A program made the translations under genes and the position numbers. The notes below the pieces were generated by a model. The model worked only from the letters and a program-made list of their open reading frames with translations, was not told the origin of the DNA and ran no database searches. Below, piece by piece: positions 7,686-15,525 of a stretch of DNA of 22,907 nucleotides. The DNA is taken from positions 1 to 22,907 of the forward strand of contig CAKVBG010000011.1 of assembly GCA_934725345.1 (NCBI GenBank), in the 5' to 3' direction. This DNA comes from an uncultured Eubacteriales bacterium. GTDB lineage: Bacteria; Bacillota; Clostridia; Oscillospirales; Acutalibacteraceae. Within the stretch, counting starts at the first letter, position 1. Each line of letters begins with the position of its first letter.

Positions 7686-9500
7686 ATGGAAAAGAAAAAA
7701 GATTTTTATAAAACCTGTAAACTATTGCCGGAGCTCCCGGGAGTGTATCTGATGAAAGATACTGAAAATCATATCATCTATATAGGAAAGGCGAAAAATT
7801 TGAAAAATAGGGTTTCGTCTTATTTTGTTTCGGACTCTACGCACACTTCTAAGGTTAAGAAGATGGTGGAGATGATTGATCATTTTGATTATATCGTCAC
7901 GGATACTGAGTTTGAGGCACTTGTTTTGGAGTGCAATTTAATCAAGAAACATCAGCCAAAATACAACATTTTGCTCAAAGACGATAAAGGATACTCCTAC
8001 ATCAAAATAACTTGTGAATCATGGCCAAGAGTGCTTTATGTGAAACAAAAATTGAATGATGGTTCTTTGTATATAGGACCGTATACTCAATCTAGTTCTG
8101 TAAAGAGTACTGTGGAGGAAGTTTCGAAAATTTTTAAATTACCAACTTGTAATAGAAACCTTGAGAGAGTATATCGAAGAGCATGCTTAAATTTTTGCAT
8201 TAAAAGATGCTGTGCACCGTGCATAAGAGCCATTTCACATGAGGGTTATCTAAATTTACTAAAAGAGGTGGAATATTTTCTCAAAAACGGCATAGACGAA
8301 ACACTAAAAAAACTTACTCAAAAAATGATGAACGCTTCTTCGAATTTAGATTTTGAATTAGCGGTTAAGATTAGAGATAAAATCCGTGCAATAGAGAAAA
8401 TAAAGAATAAACAAAAGGTGGTTGCCTATAAAATAAGCGAACAGGATATCATTGCGCTTTGTGGAAATCAAAGAAAAACTTCGATTGAAGTTTTTGAATT
8501 CAAAGACGGTAACTTATGTGAAGCTAAAAATTTTCTTTTAGATGTTTCAGAAAATCAGATTCATACTAGAACGGAGTTTGTTAAGCAGTATTATTTTGAA
8601 AAAGAATTTGTTCCAAAAGTTATAATTCTAGATGGCAAAATAGAAGATCAAGAGATGATAGAAAAGTTTTTGGAAAGTAAGAAGGGAAGTAGGGTTAAGA
8701 TATTAGTTCCTCAAAGAGGAGAAAATTTTAATTTAGTACAGATGTGTAAAAACAATGCCTATGAAAATTTACTAAAAGAAAGTGATTTTGAGAATAAATA
8801 TGAGATGTGCTTAGAAGATTTAAAAAATGTTTTGAACTTAAAATCTATGCCACGCAATATAGAAGCGTATGATATATCTAATTTATTTGGAAGCGACTGC
8901 GTAGGCGGGATGGTGGTTTTTAAGGATGGCAGACCATTCAAATCGGGATATAGAAAATTTAAGTTACAAGGGGTAAACCTAAAAGATGATTATCAATCCA
9001 TAAGGGAAGTTATTGAAAGAAGGATAAACTTACTTAAGAAAGAAAATGGTCAGTTTCCAGATTTAATTTTAATTGATGGAGGAATTACTCACACTTTTGC
9101 TGCAAGATCGGTTTTAGAGAATTTAGATATCAAAACCATCCCCGTGTTTGGAATGGTCAAAGATAAAAACCACCGCACTCGTGCACTAACGGACGACTCT
9201 AAAGAAATAAAAATAAAGAACAATAGTAGAATTTTCAACTTCATAACTTCCATTCAGGACGAAGTTCATCGATATGCAATAAGTTATCATAGAAATCTCA
9301 GGAATAAAAAAGTTTCAGAGTCCGAACTACTTAAAATAAAAAACATAGGGGAATCCAGAGCAAAAATTCTTTTGAGAACTTTCAAATCAGTAAACAGAAT
9401 AGCCCAAGCTTCGGTGGAGGAGCTTATGGCAATTAAGGGCATGAATTATAGTGCGGCGAAAGCGGTTTATGAGTATTTTCATGACTGTTCAATTTCTTGA
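7686..9500 (+). CDS. uvrC: UvrABC system protein C (excinuclease subunit)
   Basis: UvrC makes the two incisions flanking a DNA lesion in nucleotide excision repair, recruited by UvrB. The order is canonical. An N-terminal GIY-YIG nuclease domain (LPGVYLMKD, IIYIGKAKNLKNRV) is followed by a cysteine cluster (CNRNLERVYRRACLNFCIKRCCAPC) and a UVR motif that contacts UvrB (SSNLDFELAVKIRDKIRAIE). The RNase H-like second nuclease domain (IEAYDISNLFGSDCVGGMVV, PDLILIDGG) and C-terminal tandem helix-hairpin-helix (LKIKNIGESRAKILL, LMAIKGMNYSAAKAV) follow. At about 605 aa it is the usual length. The start is uncertain: ATG 7686 fits homologues best, but ATG 7668 and TTG 7650 are in frame and none has a good ribosome-binding site. 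The 3' end overlaps the convergent pseudouridine synthase gene by 22 bases, with no terminator visible between them. Confidence 0.95.
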   Translation: MEKKKDFYKTCKLLPELPGVYLMKDTENHIIYIGKAKNLKNRVSSYFVSDSTHTSKVKKMVEMIDHFDYIVTDTEFEALVLECNLIKKHQPKYNILLKDDKGYSYIKITCESWPRVLYVKQKLNDGSLYIGPYTQSSSVKSTVEEVSKIFKLPTCNRNLERVYRRACLNFCIKRCCAPCIRAISHEGYLNLLKEVEYFLKNGIDETLKKLTQKMMNASSNLDFELAVKIRDKIRAIEKIKNKQKVVAYKISEQDIIALCGNQRKTSIEVFEFKDGNLCEAKNFLLDVSENQIHTRTEFVKQYYFEKEFVPKVIILDGKIEDQEMIEKFLESKKGSRVKILVPQRGENFNLVQMCKNNAYENLLKESDFENKYEMCLEDLKNVLNLKSMPRNIEAYDISNLFGSDCVGGMVVFKDGRPFKSGYRKFKLQGVNLKDDYQSIREVIERRINLLKKENGQFPDLILIDGGITHTFAARSVLENLDIKTIPVFGMVKDKNHRTRALTDDSKEIKIKNNSRIFNFITSIQDEVHRYAISYHRNLRNKKVSESELLKIKNIGESRAKILLRTFKSVNRIAQASVEELMAIKGMNYSAAKAVYEYFHDCSIS

Positions 9501-10399
9501 ATCACTTTAGAAAAGTATTCGGGTAGTGGTGAAGTAAAACAAAGATACTTCCCCGAGGATGGATGGATAAAACCTAAAGTTCTAGCGTGCAAACATTGTC
9601 CATGAAGGAAAGGAAATTGCTTGATATCTTGTTTTTTCCCATACACTTCATCTCCTACAACCGGATGACCAAGATAGGCCATATGCACTCTTATCTGATG
9701 AGTTCTTCCGGTTTCGAGTTTGAGTTTAACATGGGAATAATTTGCATAAGATTTTATCACACTGTAGTTGGTAATGGCTAATTTCCCGGTGGCATTCAGA
9801 ACTGACATCTTTTTGCGATCAACTTTGTGTCTTCCTATAAAAGTTTTAATTGTACCATTTGGGTTTTCAAAGTTTCCATGCACGACAGTTTCATACTCTC
9901 TAGTCAAAGAATGTTCTTTTAACTGGGAAGCCAAGGAATTATGGGTTTTATCGTTTTTAGCAACTAAAAGCAGACCGGTGGTATCTTTATCGATTCTGTG
10001 AACTATACCTGGCCGGAGGATACCATTTATACCCGATAAAGTGTTTTTGCAGTGATTAAGCAAAGCATTTACTAAAGTACCGCTGTAATTTCCAGGGGCA
10101 GGGTGAACTACCATATCTTTAGGTTTATTCACTATAATTAAGTCATCGTCTTCGTAAACTATATCAAGATGGATACTTTCCGGAATTATTTCTAAAGTTT
10201 CAGGTGGTGGGACGTCTATCTCGACAGTCTCACCTAGTTTTGTTTTATGATTTTTGTTAGCGGGTTTGCCGTTAACTGTTATATAGTTTTCGTCAATTAG
10301 TTTTTGAGCGTAAGAACGGGAGATATTTTCAACTTTTAAACACACGAGCTTATCTATCCTCAGGTTTGAAAATTCTTCTGTTATTTGAAAGCAATCCAT
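9479..10399 (-). CDS. RluD-type large-subunit rRNA pseudouridine synthase
   Basis: Converts specific uridines of rRNA to pseudouridine. The N-terminal S4 RNA-binding domain covers about residues 12-60 (RIDKLV..., SRSYAQKLIDENYITVNGKPAN). The RluA/RluD catalytic domain begins with IVYEDDDLIIVNKPKDMVVHP and carries GIVHRIDKDTTGLLLVAK, with the catalytic aspartate in the HRID motif (Asp137). LETGRTHQIRVHMAYLGHPVVGD follows. At 306 aa it is the normal size for the family; RluD itself targets the helix 69 uridines of 23S rRNA, but I cannot separate RluD from close paralogues. It starts nine bases after the radical SAM gene stop, with a G-rich ribosome-binding site inside the end of that gene, so the two form an operon. 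Confidence 0.9.
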   Translation of the reverse strand: MDCFQITEEFSNLRIDKLVCLKVENISRSYAQKLIDENYITVNGKPANKNHKTKLGETVEIDVPPPETLEIIPESIHLDIVYEDDDLIIVNKPKDMVVHPAPGNYSGTLVNALLNHCKNTLSGINGILRPGIVHRIDKDTTGLLLVAKNDKTHNSLASQLKEHSLTREYETVVHGNFENPNGTIKTFIGRHKVDRKKMSVLNATGKLAITNYSVIKSYANYSHVKLKLETGRTHQIRVHMAYLGHPVVGDEVYGKKQDIKQFPFLHGQCLHARTLGFIHPSSGKYLCFTSPLPEYFSKVIQEIEQS

Positions 10400-10408
10400 A
10401 ATTTTAAC

Positions 10409-11110
10409 TCATCCTACCCCCAAATCTGTGTTGTTAATTAGAACTTCTACTTGAGGGTCATCTTTGATCTTAGGATAGACGTCTTTAATAAATTGCTCGA
10501 TAAGTTCGGTATTGGGCAATATGGGTGTTGAATTTTTAACGAATACGCTAACCACAAATCTTTTAAAATATTTTTTTGCAATTTGAATGTCTTCTATTAC
10601 GGCACTCAAGTTTTGTTCAGGCAATCCAACTAGCAAACAAACGCTTTTAAAGTACTTTGCAATTTGCTCAGGTGTAACTTCTTTAGGAATACCTTTGTTC
10701 CATTTTTCTCTGAGATTTCCATCAAAGGTTTCAACTCCCACTCTAAAATTTACATCTCTTCCTTTGAATTTTTCTGAAAAACTTTTGAGCTTATTTCTAT
10801 AAGCCCAGTGGACTTCAAACCAAATTTGTTTTATATTTTTCTCTTCAATTTTATGGATAAGGGCATCTAAGGTTTGAGGGTCGAGTTCCATAGCGGATCC
10901 GGAGTTTATTATATCTAAAGTTCCTAATTCTCCACTTATTTTTTCTATTACAGGAAGATTTATTTCAAATGGGTTTAGACTAACATCGTGAAAATAATCG
11001 CAAAACGTACACTTCTTCCAGAAACATCCCATACCTTGTAATAGGATAAACTCTCTTGGAAACTTTTCGGTTATTTTAGAATATCTCATTTCTACTTCTT
11101 TCAATTTCAT
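10409..11110 (-). CDS. Radical SAM protein of unknown specificity
   Basis: A conserved clostridial-type radical SAM protein of about 233 aa. GCFWKKCTFCDYF (28-40) carries the three cysteines (29, 34, 37; Cx4Cx2C) that would hold the 4Fe-4S cluster used to cleave S-adenosylmethionine. Conserved blocks INSGSAMELDPQTL, WFEVHWAYRNKL, FRVGVETFDGN and a C-terminal part with VFVKNSTP follow. The substrate is not evident. ATG 11110 lies only two bases after AAGAGG, so the TTG two codons in or the ATG at 11089 may be the real start. It leads a two-gene minus-strand operon with the pseudouridine synthase, which hints at RNA modification but does not show it. Confidence 0.8.
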   Translation of the reverse strand: MKLKEVEMRYSKITEKFPREFILLQGMGCFWKKCTFCDYFHDVSLNPFEINLPVIEKISGELGTLDIINSGSAMELDPQTLDALIHKIEEKNIKQIWFEVHWAYRNKLKSFSEKFKGRDVNFRVGVETFDGNLREKWNKGIPKEVTPEQIAKYFKSVCLLVGLPEQNLSAVIEDIQIAKKYFKRFVVSVFVKNSTPILPNTELIEQFIKDVYPKIKDDPQVEVLINNTDLGVG

Positions 11111-11139
11111 TACCTCTTAAATTTTTATTTATACTTTAC

Positions 11140-11168
11140 ATTATAGATATCAAAATCGTGAATTTCAA
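11140..11168 (-). promoter_or_regulatory. Minus-strand promoter of the radical SAM-rluD operon
   Basis: On the minus strand, TTGAAA (11168-11163), a 17-bp spacer and TATAAT (11145-11140). It diverges from the promoter at 11195-11222. Confidence 0.7.
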
Positions 11169-11194
11169 CAAAATTATTTATGAATAAATTTCCA

Positions 11195-11222
11195 TTGGAA
11201 ATGTTTTTTTATATGTTATACT
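11195..11222 (+). promoter_or_regulatory. Promoter of the 11256 lipoprotein gene
   Basis: TTGGAA (11195-11200), 16-bp spacer, TATACT (11217-11222), with TGT before it as an extended -10. A TAGGAGGTAGG ribosome-binding site follows. Confidence 0.65.
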
Positions 11223-11255
11223 CAATAATGATTTTATATTTAGGAGGTAGGATTA

Positions 11256-11840
11256 ATGTTATTAAACAAAAAATTTTTATCAAGTATTTTGGCGGGATGC
11301 GTTTCTTTGTTACCAATGACTGCTTGTAAAGCTTCGACTTCAGGTGAAACAGATTTAACTGAAATTCTGGAAAATGAGCCATATTTTGCCGATGATGAAT
11401 CATCTCAAGATTCAGAAGACCAGAGAGAATATTTTGAGATTGTCAGAAGTAGTATATGCAACGATATCATTAATCAATATAGGAATGGTTTAGGGGAATT
11501 AGATGGCTATGTTTCAAAACTTCAGGCACTATCCGAACAAAAGAAACGTAAACTTTTTTATTCTGAAATTATCAGAGAATCTATATATATTATAAATGAT
11601 GGAAAGAAATTTCTTAAACGACTCGAACAGTCTAATTTGGTAGAACGGCGTACTAACCAGTATAACCCTGTTGAGTATTATGAATTTATAGAGGACCTAA
11701 ATTTCCGACTGCACGAAGTTTCTAGGATACTGTACTTTGTTACAGATGAGATTAGAACACTAGAGGGCAAAGACGGCAAGAGATTTATGGATGTCTCTGG
11801 GGAATTTTGTGATGATAACGGATTTAGCTATTACATATAA
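11256..11840 (+). CDS. Small putative lipoprotein or exported protein, unknown function
   Basis: Starts at ATG 11256 after GGAGGTAGG; 194 aa. The N-terminus MLLNKKFLSS is followed by a hydrophobic stretch with two candidate lipid-attachment cysteines: Cys15 in ILAGC, which leaves a very short hydrophobic core, and Cys24 in LPMTAC, which is better placed. The mature part is rich in Glu/Asp and charged helices (SDLTEILENEP-like start, then EYFEIVRSSICNDIINQYRNG and RLEQSNLVERRTNQY), with no recognised domain. It is flanked by its own promoter and a clean terminator, so it is a single-gene unit. Confidence 0.75.
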   Translation: MLLNKKFLSSILAGCVSLLPMTACKASTSGETDLTEILENEPYFADDESSQDSEDQREYFEIVRSSICNDIINQYRNGLGELDGYVSKLQALSEQKKRKLFYSEIIRESIYIINDGKKFLKRLEQSNLVERRTNQYNPVEYYEFIEDLNFRLHEVSRILYFVTDEIRTLEGKDGKRFMDVSGEFCDDNGFSYYI

Positions 11841-11852
11841 AATATTTTATAG

Positions 11853-11884
11853 AATCAGATACAGAAGATCGTATCTGGTTTTTA
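11853..11884 (+). terminator. Rho-independent terminator
   Basis: AATCAGATAC (11853-11862) pairs with GTATCTGGTT (11871-11880) around an 8-base loop; T tract at 11879-11883. It lies 12 bases after the preceding stop codon. Confidence 0.85.
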
Positions 11885-11994
11885 ATTGCAAGACTTTTTG
11901 ATTAGGCATCAACGTTGAACTAAATATTTTTATAAGAATTAATTTTTTTTATAGTTTTAGAATAGTTTCCGTTTTTTTGATTGTCGAAATAGGA

Positions 11995-12022
11995 TTGATA
12001 AAATCTAAAAATGTGGTATAAT
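11995..12022 (+). promoter_or_regulatory. Promoter of the nucleotide translocase gene
   Basis: TTGATA (11995-12000), 16-bp spacer, TATAAT (12017-12022), with TGG before it as an extended -10. This would give a leader of about 200 nt before the ATG. Confidence 0.65.
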
Positions 12023-12028
12023 CAAACT

Positions 12029-12228
12029 AGAGAAACTCTCGTTTTGAGTGCTTATGAATTTGAGAAAATCAATCTTGAACACAATTTATAAAAAAGTGTT
12101 AACATAATGTGGTATGTTAAAATATCTTTAAATAAATTTGCTAGTGAATCATAAAAAGAGGTGAGTTTAAATAGTTAATTATCCCTAAGGAATATTACTT
12201 AAAATAATTTTATAAGGAGAGCGAATTG
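12029..12228 (+). other. About 200-nt 5' leader of the translocase mRNA
   Basis: The leader contains an 8-bp perfect stem TTAACATA/TATGTTAA (12099-12106/12113-12120, 6-nt loop), a weaker AACAC/GTGTT pair before it, and a second good Shine-Dalgarno-like AGAGGTGAG near 12158-12166. That sequence precedes only a five-codon frame. No riboswitch class is recognised. Confidence 0.35.
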
Positions 12229-13758
12229 ATGCCAAGTAGTCGAGCTAAGGAATTTAATAAATTTCAAGAGATATTTTTCCCAATTCACAAGTATGAACTA
12301 AAAAAGTTTTTACCTATGAGCATGTTGATGTTTTGCATGTTATTTGTTTATAACTTGGTGAGGAATCTCAAAGACTGGTTCATTCAGTACAGTTCACATT
12401 TATGGGTTTCTGCGAGGCCGGAGGAAAGTGCGAATTTGATAAGTGCGCTTAAGTTTTGGTATGTGTTGCCGTGTGCGTTTTTGATGGTACTTCTTTTTAC
12501 GGTTTTGGTTAATAAGTTTGGTCACGACAAAACTTTCTATATTATGTTATCTGGGTTTATGGCTTTTTATTTTTTATATGGGTATTTTATATATCCGAAT
12601 TTAGATAGACTAATCATGTCGCCGGAGGACATAACCAATCTGATAAGCGTGTTTCCGCCTTTTTTTAGAAGCTTTATGGTGTGTATGTGCAATTGGCCTT
12701 TAACGCTTTTCTACATTGTTTCGGAGCTATGGGGAACTATGGCTATTTCTTCTTTATTTTGGCAGTTTGCCAATCGTGTGACTATGGCGCATGAAGTCAA
12801 GAGGTTTTTCGCATTACTTTCGTTGCTTTCAAATTTTGGAACTATCATTGCCGGAAGTACTATTTTGAAATATGCCAACAATTTAGATATCGAGCATGTA
12901 AGACTTCTAATGACTGTTGTTATCGCTATATTCGTTGCTGCACTAAGCTTATATACATACATAAATAGAGTTGTTTTAAAAGATCCGCTATTTTATGATG
13001 CTTCGAAAGTAGTAGAAAAGAAGAAAAAGGGTAAAGTGAGTGCTTTAGAGGGAATCAAGGTTTTACTCAAAAACCGCTATTTATTACTCATTGCTTCTTT
13101 GGTTATGTGTTATGGAGTGGCTATAAATTTCTTTGAAGTTCTCATGAAAGCCAACATGAAAGAAACTTTCAGCGGTCAGCAGTATGCGCAGATACAAGGT
13201 ATTTTAACTGTGTTTACAGGGATTTTCGCCACTATTGTTACGCTTATCAGTAGTTATATTTTGAGGAAATTTTCTTGGAAAGTAGCTGCACTCGTTACTC
13301 CGGTTTTGTTAATTGTTTTAGGTGGGGCGTTTTTAGTAGTTTTATTGTACAAGCAGTTTGTAAGCGCTAGCATATTTGGATGTTCAGCGGCCTTAATCGC
13401 AGCGTGGTTTGGAATACTGAACAATGCATTTGTTAAGAGCGTTAAGTATTCTTTGTTTGATACGACCAAGAGTATGGCGTATTTACCGCTATCCGAAGAT
13501 GAAAAAACCAAAGGACAAGCTGCTGTTGAGATAATAGGAGCAAGAGCGGGCAAGGCAGGTTCGTCGCTTGTGCAGCAGATTATGGTATCGTTCCCAAGAA
13601 CTTTAGTAACGGTAACAGGCTCGGTAGCAGGAATTTTAGCCTACACTCCTTCGATAATAGCAATATTTTTTTCTACTATCGTAATTTGGATCTTTTCAGT
13701 TTTAAGTTTAAGCAAAAAGTATGAGAGTAAAATGGCACAAGGCAAAGAGCTAACATAA
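12229..13758 (+). CDS. tlc: ATP/ADP translocase, NTT (Tlc) family nucleotide transporter
   Basis: NTT carriers exchange host ATP for bacterial ADP, or import other nucleotides, across the cytoplasmic membrane of intracellular bacteria. ATG 12229 follows AAGGAGA at eight bases (509 aa, about the usual family length, roughly 12 membrane helices). Family blocks are clear along the whole length. These are FFPIHKYELKKFLP then VYNLVRNLKDWF (Lys48), LKFWYVLPCAF, LFYIVSELWGT (Glu166), FANRVTMAHEVKRFFALLS, CYGVAINFFEVLMKANMK, NAFVKSVKYSLFDTTKSMAYLPL and TKGQAAVEIIGARAGKAGSSLVQQ. No frameshift or lost block is visible, so it looks functional. Substrate choice (ATP/ADP exchange versus proton-driven nucleotide import) cannot be told from sequence. 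The gene has its own promoter and long leader. The symbol is by family only. Its presence in a Firmicute is remarkable. Confidence 0.92.
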   Translation: MPSSRAKEFNKFQEIFFPIHKYELKKFLPMSMLMFCMLFVYNLVRNLKDWFIQYSSHLWVSARPEESANLISALKFWYVLPCAFLMVLLFTVLVNKFGHDKTFYIMLSGFMAFYFLYGYFIYPNLDRLIMSPEDITNLISVFPPFFRSFMVCMCNWPLTLFYIVSELWGTMAISSLFWQFANRVTMAHEVKRFFALLSLLSNFGTIIAGSTILKYANNLDIEHVRLLMTVVIAIFVAALSLYTYINRVVLKDPLFYDASKVVEKKKKGKVSALEGIKVLLKNRYLLLIASLVMCYGVAINFFEVLMKANMKETFSGQQYAQIQGILTVFTGIFATIVTLISSYILRKFSWKVAALVTPVLLIVLGGAFLVVLLYKQFVSASIFGCSAALIAAWFGILNNAFVKSVKYSLFDTTKSMAYLPLSEDEKTKGQAAVEIIGARAGKAGSSLVQQIMVSFPRTLVTVTGSVAGILAYTPSIIAIFFSTIVIWIFSVLSLSKKYESKMAQGKELT

Positions 13759-13818
13759 TATAATTAAAAAACGGCGTTTGTTTAAAGCGAAGTGTAAGTA
13801 CAAAATTTAAGTAAAGTA

Positions 13819-13827
13819 TGGTAAAAT
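13819..13827 (+). promoter_or_regulatory. Extended -10 element for the CorA-type gene
   Basis: TGGTAAAAT with no convincing -35. It lies about 40 bases before the GTG start. Confidence 0.45.
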
Positions 13828-13867
13828 CAAAGAAATAAGATTCTTTCAAAAAGGGGATGATTATGTC

Positions 13868-14794
13868 GTGATAAGGTTTCATAAAACTTCTCAAGGCAAG
13901 ATAGTTACAATAGATAAATTAGAAGAGAGATGTTGGGTAAACTGTACTGCTCCAACTGAAAAAGAGATAAATTTTTTGATGTCGGATTTAGGCATAGAAC
14001 CCGAGCTTCTCAGGGCTTCTCTTGATATGGAAGAGTCTTCTCACATTGACAGTGAAGGAAAGGATATTTTAATAATTATAGATAGCCCTGTTGTGGATAA
14101 GACGGGTAAAAATTTCACTTATTATACTAACCCTGTAAGCATTATTTTGACTCCTGAAAACGTTGTGACGATATCCCTTAAGGAGAATTCCATAATTGAG
14201 GAATTTGCAGAAGGTTTGATTCGTTCTGCTTATCCCGAAAGACGTATGAAGTTTGCTTTGCAAATTATGCTGAGGATGTCAGGGAAGTATCTGCAGTATT
14301 TAAACCAGATAATTAAGATTATGAACCACGTTGAAGAGATTCTAAAAAGGACCATGAACAATGACGAGCTCCTTCAACTTTTAGAGATTGAAAAATCGTT
14401 AGTATACTTTTCTGCTTCGCTTAAGTCAATTAGTGGGATGCTCAGTAAGATGTCTAGGGGCAAGTGCGTGCGGCTGGAAGGAGAAGAAGCAGATTTACTC
14501 GAAGATATCATAATTGAGATTAAACAGGCGGCAGAGATGTCGGAAATATACTTAAACATTCTTTCTAGTACCATGGAGGCTTTTTCTTCGATTATTTCTA
14601 ATGATTTGAACGTAGTTGCTAAGAAATTGGCGTCCGCTGCAATTATCATGACAGTTCCTACCATTGTTTCCGGAATATATGGAATGAACAATCCTGGTAT
14701 TCCTGGAATGGAAGACTGGGTTATTCCTTTTGTTGCAATGATAGTGGGTATGGCTGTTACATGGTGGGTTCTCAAGCGGAAAAACATGATGTAA
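13868..14794 (+). CDS. CorA-family divalent metal ion transporter
   Basis: Moves Mg2+ (or Co2+/Ni2+) across the membrane as a pentameric channel. 308 aa. The large cytoplasmic N-terminal domain (about 1-240, beta-rich then long helices, with ERCWVNCTAPTEKEI near the start and RMKFALQIMLRMSGKYLQYLNQI in the stalk) is followed by two C-terminal membrane helices. The signature GMN sits in GIYGMNNPGIPG at the end of the first helix, and the loop and second helix end VTWWVLKRKNMM. The start is GTG 13868, ten bases after AAGGGGA. A five-codon frame (ATG ATT ATG TCG TGA, 13857-13871) overlaps this start in another frame and could couple or dampen initiation. Confidence 0.92.
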   Translation: MIRFHKTSQGKIVTIDKLEERCWVNCTAPTEKEINFLMSDLGIEPELLRASLDMEESSHIDSEGKDILIIIDSPVVDKTGKNFTYYTNPVSIILTPENVVTISLKENSIIEEFAEGLIRSAYPERRMKFALQIMLRMSGKYLQYLNQIIKIMNHVEEILKRTMNNDELLQLLEIEKSLVYFSASLKSISGMLSKMSRGKCVRLEGEEADLLEDIIIEIKQAAEMSEIYLNILSSTMEAFSSIISNDLNVVAKKLASAAIIMTVPTIVSGIYGMNNPGIPGMEDWVIPFVAMIVGMAVTWWVLKRKNMM

Positions 14795-14817
14795 ATTGCA
14801 CAATAACCAACTAAAGT

Positions 14818-14846
14818 TTGAATATTTAATATGTATATGATATAAT
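14818..14846 (+). promoter_or_regulatory. Promoter of the dCache-phosphatase gene
   Basis: TTGAAT (14818-14823), 17-bp spacer, TATAAT (14841-14846), with TGA directly before it as an extended -10. Confidence 0.7.
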
Positions 14847-14897
14847 TTCTTAATCTTAGGATTTTCCTGGAAATTTACACATGAAAGGATTATTTTT

Positions 14898-15524
14898 ATG
14901 ATTAAGAAATTTTTTGCTAATATGAAAATAGAAAAAAAAATAATAGTAATGATATTTACGGTATTGATTTTATCTCAGCTGGTAATGGGGATAGGATTCT
15001 ATTTTGTTACTTCTAATATGAAAAAATATTCTCAATCCGAGCTAAATAAGCTATCCTTAGACATGACAAATTCTGTTGGTCTAACCACCAAAACTCAAGT
15101 AGAAGAGTACATGAAAAGTCTATCCTTTTCTGCAGCTACTGGTTCAGATAAAGTTTTTAGCGAGGTTAGTAATCAGCTTTCAGCGGCCTGTGAAGGGGTA
15201 GTAAAAATATATGAGGATAAAGATAAACTAACCGGGCATATTTTGCCATTGCCTGAATTTCATAATTCATCCAGCTCCTCGGATTCTTTTTCCAAAGCAT
15301 ATGCTTTAGATTTTTCTACTTCTGGAGAAGACCTTGTGTACATGGTGCCGGAATACCAAACAGATTATGATAGCGAGCTTTATCCTGTTACGCAAGAAGC
15401 GTGGAACGCAATGGATGACGATGATAAAGCTAAAATAAAAAATAAATATTCTGTGGTTTCTAGGGCTCAAATCCCGATTAAAACATATAAAGAATTAACT
15501 TTGCAATCTAGATTACATTTTTAA
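14898..15524 (+). CDS. N-terminal part of a frameshifted dCache-HAMP-PP2C sensor phosphatase
   Basis: Starts at ATG 14898, nine bases after AAAGGA. A membrane helix (about residues 14-36, KIIVMIFTVLILSQLVMG...) is followed by the first part of an extracellular double-Cache sensor domain. The frame ends at TAA 15522-15524 after LQSRLHF. The domain is clearly unfinished there: the next frame continues without a gap as KPLYKSNSNISSIYFGTPSG, completing the Cache fold. The product alone would be a membrane anchor with half a sensor. Either the gene is recently broken, or the ribosome shifts +1 at TTT-TAA, or one T too many was read. The rest of the gene is described at 15523-17220. Confidence 0.8.
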   Translation: MIKKFFANMKIEKKIIVMIFTVLILSQLVMGIGFYFVTSNMKKYSQSELNKLSLDMTNSVGLTTKTQVEEYMKSLSFSAATGSDKVFSEVSNQLSAACEGVVKIYEDKDKLTGHILPLPEFHNSSSSSDSFSKAYALDFSTSGEDLVYMVPEYQTDYDSELYPVTQEAWNAMDDDDKAKIKNKYSVVSRAQIPIKTYKELTLQSRLHF

Positions 15525-15525
15525 A
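15516..15525 (+). other. +1 frameshift site in the sensor-phosphatase gene
   Basis: The sequence CAT TTT TAA A has a run of five T at 15518-15522. Dropping one T restores a single frame of about 773 codons from 14898 to 17220. On the mRNA, the P-site phenylalanine tRNA could re-pair perfectly on UUU after slipping +1 with the stop codon UAA in the A site, the arrangement used in prfB-type frameshifting. I see no clear Shine-Dalgarno-like stimulator just upstream, so an indel is equally possible. Confidence 0.6.
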
